From Fimbriimonadaceae bacterium (GTDB taxonomy: Bacteria > Armatimonadota > UBA10988): 64,000 nucleotides of DNA. The notes beneath the pieces were generated by a model. The model saw only the letters and a list, made by a program, of their open reading frames with translations, ran no database searches and was not told the origin of the DNA. Shown here one piece after another: positions 34,201-41,206 of the stretch. The stretch covers positions 99,755-163,754 of the forward strand of contig JADZEX010000091.1 of assembly GCA_020850355.1 (NCBI GenBank). The letters are read 5' to 3'. The translations under genes and the position numbers were made by a program. Numbering within the stretch: position 1 is the stretch's first letter; the number at the start of each line of letters is the position of its first letter.

Positions 34201-34475
34201 CGTTTCACGTGACACAGCGCCTTGGCCCCGGCCGGCCCGGCGGACGGCACTGCGTTTCACGTGAAACAGCCCCGGGCGCCCGACCGCCCCGGCGAGCTGC
34301 CCCGTTTCACGTGAAACTGCGGCCCTGCCCCAGCCGGCAAGGCAAGGCCGACAGCGCGACGTCTTGGGCGAACCAGCGGGGAGGGCGGAGCGCCGCGGGA
34401 GCGTTGCCCCGTTTCACGTGAAACAGCCCCAGCCCCCGACCGCCGAGGCAGCGGTGCGGTGTTTCACGTGAAACA
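34201..34475. repeat. parS cluster F, five ParB-binding sites and one decayed copy
   Basis: Sites start at 34201 (CGTTTCACGTGACACA), 34253 and 34410 (CGTTTCACGTGAAACA), 34303 (CGTTTCACGTGAAACT) and 34460 (perfect). Spacings are 52, 50, 107 and 50 bp. Within the 107-bp gap, at 34360, CGTCTTGGGCGAACCA keeps 10 of 16 bases and stands 57 and 50 bp from its neighbours, like a decayed sixth site. The cluster fills the 560-bp gap 34001-34560 together with the terminator; nothing else is seen there. It lies between convergent genes. Confidence 0.9.
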
Positions 34476-34560
34476 GCCCCAGCCGAGGCGGCCCGGTCGC
34501 GATTCGCGGCGAGGTGGTGAACTGCCCCGGGCAGCGGCTCGACCAGGCCGGGGGCGGTCG

Positions 34561-37317
34561 TCAGCGGAACATCAGGAAGGCTGCCCAGTAGTACGGGTCG
34601 GCCCACTTGCCGCCTTCGGCGGCGCGCATCTGCTGTTTGGCGGCCGTCAGCGCGGCGGCCTCCTGACCGGGTCGTTGGAGATCCTGCTGGTAGAAGTAGC
34701 CCATGAAGCTCGCCGTGGCCTGGTCGTCGACAGGCCACAGCGACGCCACCACGTTGAGCACGCCAGAGTGTAGGAAGGCACCCGCCAGCGAGGTCGCCCC
34801 TCCCGAGACGAAGCGCATCTTGCCGCGCGCGGTGTCGCAGGCCGAGAGCACCGCGAGCCGGGCCGGCAACCGCAGGCCGTAGACATCGCGCGCTGTGAGC
34901 AGGCCGACCTGCCCCTGCCGGTCGGGACTCAGCAGCAGGCCCGCGCCGAGCAGGTCGCCGGACTCGGGCAGCACCCCATGCGTCGCGAAGTGCAGCACCC
35001 GGTGTTGCCCGATCTGGCTGCGCACGGCCGCCTCGTTGGCCTGCTCGCCCAACAGCAGCGTCGAGCGTTGCGGTCCGCCCAGGGCCGCCACCACCGCCCG
35101 CGCCTCGGCGCCGGTGTAGGGCAGCTTCAGCAGCTCGTCGTCGTTCCCGCCGCGCACTGGCACCAGCACGAAGCGGCTGCCGTCCTCGCCAAGCTGCACG
35201 GCCTCCCCGAGCTTGACATCACCCACCGCCAGCGCTTCGCGGGGCGTCTGGCGCGGCAGTCGGGAGCCGCGGTCGCGGGCCAGCAGCAGGCCGGTCAGGG
35301 AGGGCACGTAGTCGATGCTGCAGCGGTCACCAAGGAACCGGCAGGAGGCCCAACGGTCGCCGCCGCGCGCGGTGACCAGGGCCTCGAAAGGCAGGCAGGC
35401 CAGCGGGCCGTCGGCCATCAGCAGGAGGTGATCGACACCAGTCAGGGCGCCGGCCAGGGGTGCCACATAGCGCTCGTGGAGCTGTTCCGCCAGGCGCACC
35501 CGGTCGCTCTCGGGCAAGCGCGGATCGCCCAGCCGGCCCGCCTGCTCGGCGGTCTGCCGCGGCGGGCCGAGGGGCCTCAGCGAGTGCCAGGTGAGGCCGG
35601 CCGCGGTGACCACGAAGGCCCAGTCGTGCCCGAAGGCCACCAGCGCGGTCTGCTTGTCGGGCAACAGCCGCTGCACCTCGGCCGTGGTGATCCGCCGCTC
35701 CAGCAAGTCGGCGGTGCGGCGGGCCTCATCGTCGTTGCCCAGGTCCAGGACCAACTGCTCCCGTCGGATCTGCTGATAGCGGGCCAACAGCCCGGCTGTT
35801 GCGGCGTCCGGCCCGCGATGGCCACTGCCGCCGCCGACCGCGGTTGGCCGCACCACCGTGCCCCGCGGGTTGACCGGACGTCCGCCGCGCTGTGGCCCGG
35901 GTCCTGGCACCTCGCCCGCCGCGCGCATCTCTAGAACCCGCCGAGCGGTGCCGTGCAACAGCTTCACCGCCAGGTCGCCGCGCTCCTCGCCAAGCTGACC
36001 ACGGCGCTGCAGGGCGGTCGCCGAGAAGTCGGCTTCACCGCGCAGGACCGCCAGCATTCGCGCCAGTTGCGTGGCCTTGGTCTGCTCGTAAAACCAGAAG
36101 GCGTACTCCTGATAGCTGCCTTGCTCGGCGGTCTCGTCCGGCGCCACGTTGCCGAGGGTCTGACTGAGCAGCCGGCAGGCCGCCATTCCGAACTCCTGCG
36201 GGCCGCCCTTCGAGGGCAAGCCGGCCAGGCGCTCTGCTGCCGGCAGGCCCCGCGGCGGGGATTCCGCGAGCGGCAGCACGGCTTGCGTCAGCAGCAGCAG
36301 CCGCCGGCCATAGGTCGCCAGCACCGTCGTGTTCGGGCGGGCCGTCTGACTCAGCACCTTGGTCCAGAGGTCGAGATTCTCCAGCAACCCCAGCGTGCCG
36401 ATCAGCAGGGTTGGCGCGTCGGTGGTCTCCAGCAGCGCTGCGTTCACCGCGGCATCGTAGCGACCGAATCGCTCAACGTCGGTGTTGCTGAGGGCTGTGG
36501 CGTGACGGTGGACCAGCGGTGCCAGTTGGGCCTTCGCCTGCAGATTCAGCGCCGCCAGCCGCACCAACGTCTGCGCCCCGGCCTGCGCCGCCGCCCGCGC
36601 CGCCAGCTTCTCAGCGCGGGCCTGCCAGGCCAGCATCGCCGCCTCGCCCGGCTCGCCGCACTCGCCCAGACGTTCGGCCAGCAGGCCCGCCGCCCAGGCT
36701 GCCTGGAGGTCGGCCAGAGGAGTGCCACTGGCGGTCTCCAAGGGCCGCACGGTGGCTTCGAGGCGTCCGGCCAGGCGCTCCACCACCGCGGTTTCGCAAG
36801 TCCGCGGGAGGCTGCCGGCGAGTTGTCGCGCCAGCAGCGCGGCGGTCACGCGCTGGCCTTCCTGGTTGCCGCTCTGCCGGTACCACTCGGCGGCGGCGTC
36901 GAGCGGCGACTTCGGGCCGCTGGCCGCTGCTGGATCGCTGGCCAGGTGCAGCGTCAGCGCAGCCAACGCGGCCGCGTCGGGCCAGGTGCGCTCGGTCCGC
37001 TGCCAGGCCTCGCCCGCGGCGCGCTTGACACCGGCCTTGTTGCCGCGCACCAGCTCGGTCAGCGCCAGCGCCAACTGCAGCCGCGCAGCTTCGCGCGGGT
37101 CGCGGGTTGCGCCGGCCCGGGCCTCCAGCAGTTGCGGATTGACCCGCCAACCGCTTAACCGGCCGGCCGCCTCGGCGAACTCCGCCAGCGTCGTGGCCGG
37201 CCGTTGCGGGTCGACCGCCGGCCAGGGCTCCTCGCGCTCGGTCCCCGGCCGCGGCGCCGCCGTCACGCTGCTGACCAGCAGGCCCACCACGACGATCCAA
37301 CGCTGCCTCGTTCGCAT
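34561..37317 (-). CDS. Exported CHAT-domain (caspase-like) protease
   Basis: Protein of 918 aa with a C-terminal CHAT domain, the clan CD cysteine-peptidase fold also used by separase and by CRISPR-linked Craspase. The dyad is intact: His780 in LHFATHG and Cys827 in VLSACDTA. Other CHAT marks are LLLMADGPLACLPFEAL, YVPSLTGLLL, GGATSLAGAFLHSGV and ASLWPVDDQAT. The N-terminal 26 residues form a signal peptide (WIVVVGLLVSSVTAA), so it is probably exported. The middle 500 residues are helical and TPR-like, the usual partner of CHAT. ATG 37317 has GGAGAG upstream; GTG 37320 just before is less likely. No gasdermin, kinase or effector partner is adjacent. Confidence 0.92.
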   Translation of the reverse strand: MRTRQRWIVVVGLLVSSVTAAPRPGTEREEPWPAVDPQRPATTLAEFAEAAGRLSGWRVNPQLLEARAGATRDPREAARLQLALALTELVRGNKAGVKRAAGEAWQRTERTWPDAAALAALTLHLASDPAAASGPKSPLDAAAEWYRQSGNQEGQRVTAALLARQLAGSLPRTCETAVVERLAGRLEATVRPLETASGTPLADLQAAWAAGLLAERLGECGEPGEAAMLAWQARAEKLAARAAAQAGAQTLVRLAALNLQAKAQLAPLVHRHATALSNTDVERFGRYDAAVNAALLETTDAPTLLIGTLGLLENLDLWTKVLSQTARPNTTVLATYGRRLLLLTQAVLPLAESPPRGLPAAERLAGLPSKGGPQEFGMAACRLLSQTLGNVAPDETAEQGSYQEYAFWFYEQTKATQLARMLAVLRGEADFSATALQRRGQLGEERGDLAVKLLHGTARRVLEMRAAGEVPGPGPQRGGRPVNPRGTVVRPTAVGGGSGHRGPDAATAGLLARYQQIRREQLVLDLGNDDEARRTADLLERRITTAEVQRLLPDKQTALVAFGHDWAFVVTAAGLTWHSLRPLGPPRQTAEQAGRLGDPRLPESDRVRLAEQLHERYVAPLAGALTGVDHLLLMADGPLACLPFEALVTARGGDRWASCRFLGDRCSIDYVPSLTGLLLARDRGSRLPRQTPREALAVGDVKLGEAVQLGEDGSRFVLVPVRGGNDDELLKLPYTGAEARAVVAALGGPQRSTLLLGEQANEAAVRSQIGQHRVLHFATHGVLPESGDLLGAGLLLSPDRQGQVGLLTARDVYGLRLPARLAVLSACDTARGKMRFVSGGATSLAGAFLHSGVLNVVASLWPVDDQATASFMGYFYQQDLQRPGQEAAALTAAKQQMRAAEGGKWADPYYWAAFLMFR

Positions 37318-37424
37318 CACGACTCTCCGCTCCCGTGGCCGGGTGGCCCGCCAACCATCGGACCGACGCGTTGGGAGTGACGCCGGTTACCAGCACCTCG
37401 TTCAGCGCCCACGCGGCCCGGCCG

Positions 37425-39500
37425 TTACAGCCCCGTCAGCACCTCCGGCAGCGCCTCTGCCGCGCTGCCAGCTCGCCGCAGGCCGCCGCCGACGACGCGC
37501 ACTTCGACCACCGCGTAGACCTCAATCCGCGGCAGCTTCAGGCAGGCCTCGCCGCCGTCGCCGCGCACCTCCAGGGCCACCCCGTCGGCCGGCCGCTCCG
37601 GCGCCAGCAGCGTTGCCCCCGCGACGCCGGCCGGCCAGTCGAGATGGAGCACCAGCTCCGCGTCCTCCACCGGCTGCTCGGCGGCCACGTTCAGCAGCAT
37701 CACCGCCAGGCTGCCGTCCTCCAGCCGGTAGGCGCGACAGAACAGGGTTTCGGGCGCCCAGACGGTCACCGGCAACGGCCAGGCACTGACATCGTGGACC
37801 GCATCCGCGAGCCACTCCCAGCCGGCCGACGGGTCGGGCGAGTCCGGGGTGTAGACGTACGGCTCGACCCCCAGCGCCGGCAGCGCCAGCACGCGGCCGG
37901 CGCCGGCCATCACCACTTCAGCGTTCGGCAGGCTCCAGCGGTCGCCCGCCAGGCCGAGCATCACGGCCAGCGTGTCCGGCGGCCGCAGCCGTCCGCGCCG
38001 TGCCCGCACCGCCGCCTCGCCGACCAGCACCAACCCACCGCCGCTGCGGACCCAGGTGCAGATCCGCCCCAGGGCGGCCTGCGAGAGGCAAGGCTGCTCC
38101 GGCACCACCAGCACGTCGTACCGCTCCAGCGTCGCCAGGTCGTCGCTGTTCAGGACATCGGCCGGCAGGTGCCGCCGCAGGCAGGCGACCTGCGCCGCCC
38201 GCAGGTTGAGCACCGTCGTGTAGCTGTCGAAGCGCAGGCTGTCGCGACTGTGCAGAATCGCAATCGTCGCCGCCGATTCGCCTGAGGCGTGCAGCCGGGC
38301 TGTCTCCTGCGCAAACCGCAGCAGCCGCTGCACCGTGCTGGCGCGATCGGGCCGCTCCAGGGCGGTGTGCCACGGCTCCAGGCGACCGAACGTGGCCGCC
38401 AGGGGTGTCGCCGCGCCGGTCCCTTCGGGCAACAGCGCCCACGGCGCGCTGAGCGGCTGGCCGCCGTAGAACAGTGCCTCGGCCAGGCCCAGCTCGACTT
38501 GTCGGCCAGCCGGCAAGTCGGCCAGGTCGTGGCCCCGCCGCCGCACGCCGTCGCCGAAGTTGAGCACGCCGGCGGCGTCGGCGATCAGGTACTGCGAGGC
38601 CTGCGAGACCACCTCGCCGTGCTCGATGCCCGGGCACCACGGATTGACGGTGTGGACCGCATCGACCAGGTGCCGGTAGCGCTCCCAGCGGTGGTGCTCC
38701 TGGAACCCGCCCGAGACCACCAGCAGGCGTTCCCGGTGGTGCTGCTTGATCCGCCGGTTGAAGTCGGCCAGGGCACTGGCGTAACGGTGGTGCCAGAAGT
38801 CGTCCCAGTCCATCCACAGGGGGTCGCCGGGCGCTTCCAGCGGCGGCGGCGCCAGGTCGGCGTCGGGAGGGTAGCCGCACTTGCGCTGGTAGAAGTCGGT
38901 GTAACTGGTGATGAACTCGCGCCAGGCGTCGGTCGCGGCGGGCTGGTAGCCGCGGCGCGGCTCGGCATCGTGCAGCCAGAGGCCATCAAAGCCGTCGTCC
39001 AGGGCCGCTTCGAAGACCAGGCCCAGCCACTCGCGACAGTCTGGATCGGTGAAGTCGAGTTGTGCCCGCCAGTACTGCTCCGCCCGGAGCAGCTCCCCGC
39101 CGGGCTCGCGCAGCAGCCAGGGCAGCACCTCCGGGTGCGCCCGCGGCACCGTCTCGAGGCAGATCCCGCCCAGGTCGCAGACCGCCAGGCAGCGCATCCC
39201 GTGGCGCCGGGCGCGGCTCGCCAGCTCCGCCGCCGCGGCCATCGCCGGCGCTTCGACAGCCACCCCAAAGCCGCTCCAGTAGGGCACCGTCAGCAGGTTG
39301 AAGCCGGCTCCGGCAACCTTCGCCAGCAAGCCCTCCGAGGCCTGGTGGTCGAGCCACTCCTCGAGCCAGGTGTACGTCTCGGCGCGGGCCCCGGCACGCT
39401 TCAGGAAGGCGGCTCCGGCAAACCCCACGTTGGTCCACCGGAGCTGACCCCGCGCAGCCCACGACGGCACCGCGAAGGGGCGATCGGCAGCACTGTTCAT
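37425..39500 (-). CDS. Putative glycoside hydrolase (GH42-like barrel plus GATase-like domain)
   Basis: Protein of 691 aa without a signal peptide. Residues 1-370 look like a TIM barrel (NLLTVPYWSGFGVAVEAPA, RCLAVCDLGGICLE, DGFDGLWLHDAEPRRGYQ, RLLVVSGGFQEHHRW, VNPWCPGIEHGEVVSQ). Residues about 430-570 resemble the class I glutaminase-like trimerisation domain of GH42 enzymes (SYTTVLNLRAAQVACLRRHL, YDVLVVPEQPCLSQAAL, WVRSGGGLVLVGEA). A C-terminal beta domain follows. Sugar hydrolysis is inferred from this layout; the catalytic glutamates are not assigned. The start is ATG 39500. There is no ribosome site, but a good promoter lies only six bases upstream, so the message is probably leaderless. 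It is divergent from the receiver gene at 39637. Confidence 0.78.
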   Translation of the reverse strand: MNSAADRPFAVPSWAARGQLRWTNVGFAGAAFLKRAGARAETYTWLEEWLDHQASEGLLAKVAGAGFNLLTVPYWSGFGVAVEAPAMAAAAELASRARRHGMRCLAVCDLGGICLETVPRAHPEVLPWLLREPGGELLRAEQYWRAQLDFTDPDCREWLGLVFEAALDDGFDGLWLHDAEPRRGYQPAATDAWREFITSYTDFYQRKCGYPPDADLAPPPLEAPGDPLWMDWDDFWHHRYASALADFNRRIKQHHRERLLVVSGGFQEHHRWERYRHLVDAVHTVNPWCPGIEHGEVVSQASQYLIADAAGVLNFGDGVRRRGHDLADLPAGRQVELGLAEALFYGGQPLSAPWALLPEGTGAATPLAATFGRLEPWHTALERPDRASTVQRLLRFAQETARLHASGESAATIAILHSRDSLRFDSYTTVLNLRAAQVACLRRHLPADVLNSDDLATLERYDVLVVPEQPCLSQAALGRICTWVRSGGGLVLVGEAAVRARRGRLRPPDTLAVMLGLAGDRWSLPNAEVVMAGAGRVLALPALGVEPYVYTPDSPDPSAGWEWLADAVHDVSAWPLPVTVWAPETLFCRAYRLEDGSLAVMLLNVAAEQPVEDAELVLHLDWPAGVAGATLLAPERPADGVALEVRGDGGEACLKLPRIEVYAVVEVRVVGGGLRRAGSAAEALPEVLTGL

Positions 39501-39506
39501 GGACCT

Positions 39507-39536
39507 GTTGTACCTGCTGCCCGGACGCCCTGTCAA
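39507..39536 (-). promoter_or_regulatory. Promoter of a leaderless transcript
   Basis: On the minus strand TTGACA (39536-39531), 18 bp, TACAAC (39512-39507). Only six bases separate the -10 from ATG 39500, so transcription should begin at or next to the start codon. Confidence 0.7.
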
Positions 39537-39574
39537 CGCCTCACCACGCCGCCTGACAAGGCACGCGAGCAGGT

Positions 39575-39604
39575 TTGACGCCCGCCTTCGGCGTATGCTA
39601 TACT
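39575..39604 (+). promoter_or_regulatory. Extended -10 promoter of the receiver operon
   Basis: TTGACG (39575-39580), 18 bp, TATACT (39599-39604) with TG at 39596-39597. Predicted start about 26 bases before ATG 39637. It is back to back with the leaderless promoter. Confidence 0.75.
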
Positions 39605-39636
39605 CCGCGCCGGCAGCAAGCCAGGCGGTTAGCACG

Positions 39637-40026
39637 ATGCTCCAGCGAGTTCTTCTGGCCGAAGACGAACCCGGCTTGGCGCGTACGATTGAGATCACCT
39701 TGCGCCGCGAGGGGCTCGAGCTGACCTGGGTGCGGGACGGCGTGGAGGCCCTGGCTGCCGTGGCCGCCAACCCGCCGGCGCTGATCTTGTTGGATGTCGG
39801 GATGCCGCGGCTGGACGGTTTCGAGGTGCTGCGGCGCCTCAAGACCGATCCCGAGACTGCCGAGATCCCGGTGATCATGCTGACCGGACGGAGCGAAGAG
39901 GACGCCATCTATCGCGCGTGGACAGAAGGAGTCGAGGGGTACCTCACCAAACCCTTCGATCCCCGCGATCTCCGGGAAATCGTGGAACGCTCCCTAGCGG
40001 CCGACGAGGCCTGGGAGGCAGAGTAG
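39637..40026 (+). CDS. Single-domain response regulator (receiver only)
   Basis: CheY-like receiver of 129 aa without output domain. Acidic pair in LLAEDEPG, phospho-acceptor Asp53 in LILLDVGMPRLDG, Thr in IMLTGRS and Lys in YLTKPFDP. ATG 39637 follows the promoter at 39575; the frame extends upstream without a sensible start. A second receiver follows after 28 bases. With no histidine kinase adjacent, its phosphodonor is unknown; the hybrid kinase at 14537-17434 is only one candidate in the window. Confidence 0.92.
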   Translation: MLQRVLLAEDEPGLARTIEITLRREGLELTWVRDGVEALAAVAANPPALILLDVGMPRLDGFEVLRRLKTDPETAEIPVIMLTGRSEEDAIYRAWTEGVEGYLTKPFDPRDLREIVERSLAADEAWEAE

Positions 40027-40054
40027 CGGTAGCGGCGGCGAGGAGCGAAGGACC

Positions 40055-40465
40055 ATGCAGAAGCGGATCTTGGCGGTCGACGACGAGCGACATATCGTGC
40101 GCTTGATCCAGGTCAACCTGGAACGCGCGGGCTACCAGGTGATGACGGCCAACGACGGCGTGCAGGCGCTCGACATCGTGGCCAAGGAGCGGCCCGACCT
40201 GATCGTCCTCGACTGGATGATGCCGCAGCTCAACGGCATGGAGACCCTCAAGCGGCTGAAGGCCAACGAGGCGACCCAGGACATTCCGGTGATCATGCTG
40301 ACCGCCAAGTCCCAGGACGCCGACGTCCTGCGCGGCTGGCAGTCGGGCGTCGACTGCTTCCTGACCAAGCCCTTCAACCCGATGGAGCTGCTGACCTTCG
40401 TCAAGCGCATCTTCGAAGACCGCGAGCGCCCGGACGACGACGACGGCGACCGCATCACCATCTAA
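40055..40465 (+). CDS. Single-domain response regulator (receiver only)
   Basis: Second CheY-like receiver, 136 aa, with intact site: AVDDERH, Asp53 in LIVLDWMMPQLNG, MLTAKS and FLTKPFNP. A short acidic tail (DDDDGD) replaces an output domain. Its sequence is related to the preceding receiver but clearly diverged, so this is not a recent duplication. It probably shares the promoter at 39575 with the gene before and the amidase-like gene after it. Confidence 0.93.
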   Translation: MQKRILAVDDERHIVRLIQVNLERAGYQVMTANDGVQALDIVAKERPDLIVLDWMMPQLNGMETLKRLKANEATQDIPVIMLTAKSQDADVLRGWQSGVDCFLTKPFNPMELLTFVKRIFEDRERPDDDDGDRITI

Positions 40466-40483
40466 CCCGGCGGCCCGCCCGCG

Positions 40484-41182
40484 GTGAAGATCATCCTCTG
40501 CCCCGGCTCCGGCAGCGGCGCCCACGCCCGTCGCGGCCCGGCCGGGCTACCCGAGCACGAAGTCGTCGACGACGTCGCCAGCCTGCTCAGCCAGGCCCTG
40601 GCGCAGCGGCTGATCGCCACCGAGATCATGCAACCGCCGGCCGGCGATGCCGCCGAGGCCGCCGCGGCGGTGGCGGTGCGGATCGCCGACGAGCCCTACG
40701 ACATCGACATCGTGCTGGCCCTGCGGACCGCCGCCGACCCCGATCCCGCCGCCTACGGGCTGCGGGTGTTGTACCTGGAGGGTAGCGAAGACAGCCGGCT
40801 GCTGTCCGAGTGCCTGTTGCAGGCGTTCCCGCGGACCGGCTGGAGTCAGCTCGCCGCCAGCGCCGACCCGTTGCTCGGCGTGGCGCGCTGCCCGTCGGTG
40901 GTCGTCGAACTCGACCATCTTTCCAACCCCGAGGTCGAGGTGCTGATGCGGGAGCCCAGTTGGCGCGCCAAGGTGGCCGCCAATCTGGTCGACGGTCTCT
41001 TCTCGTTCATCGGTCCGCAGGACATTCGGGTGATCATCGACGGGCACGAAGTGCATGTCGAACCGGCGCCGCAGGTCGTCTACAACGACGTCCTGGTCCC
41101 CGTGCGGGTGCTCGGCACGGCGCTCGGCGTGCAGGTCCGCTGGGACCCGCGCCGCCGCCTCGTGAGTATCAAGACCGGCTGA
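40484..41182 (+). CDS. Degenerate N-acetylmuramoyl-L-alanine amidase (Amidase_3-like) with stalk domain
   Basis: Protein of 232 aa. Residues 1-175 follow the Amidase_3 fold. However, PGHGG reads PGSGS (Ser9) and the SIHAN motif reads ALRTA (Arg81), so two of three zinc ligands are missing. The ligand-like Glu24 (GLPEHEV) and the catalytic-position Glu142 in VELDHLSNPE remain. Wall hydrolysis is therefore doubtful. Residues 180-232 form a copper-amine-oxidase-N/stalk domain (IRVIIDGHEVHVEPAPQVV; DVLVPVRVLGTALGVQVRW). There is no signal peptide, which is odd for a wall protein. The start is GTG 40484, 18 bases after the second receiver, with no clear ribosome site; coupling to the upstream gene is likely. 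Confidence 0.8.
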   Translation: MKIILCPGSGSGAHARRGPAGLPEHEVVDDVASLLSQALAQRLIATEIMQPPAGDAAEAAAAVAVRIADEPYDIDIVLALRTAADPDPAAYGLRVLYLEGSEDSRLLSECLLQAFPRTGWSQLAASADPLLGVARCPSVVVELDHLSNPEVEVLMREPSWRAKVAANLVDGLFSFIGPQDIRVIIDGHEVHVEPAPQVVYNDVLVPVRVLGTALGVQVRWDPRRRLVSIKTG

Positions 41183-41206
41183 GCCGACGCCGGCAGCTCG
41201 CGGCGC

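Noticed and set aside
34003-34738. Small open frames rich in VSRET or FHVK between the PEP-CTERM and CHAT genes
   Set aside because: These peptides are translations of parS itself; no ribosome sites or conserved features.
40055-40465. Frameshift joining the second receiver to the amidase-like gene
   Set aside because: The receiver ends in a normal stop after an acidic tail and the amidase-like gene has its own GTG; no shared reading frame is needed.
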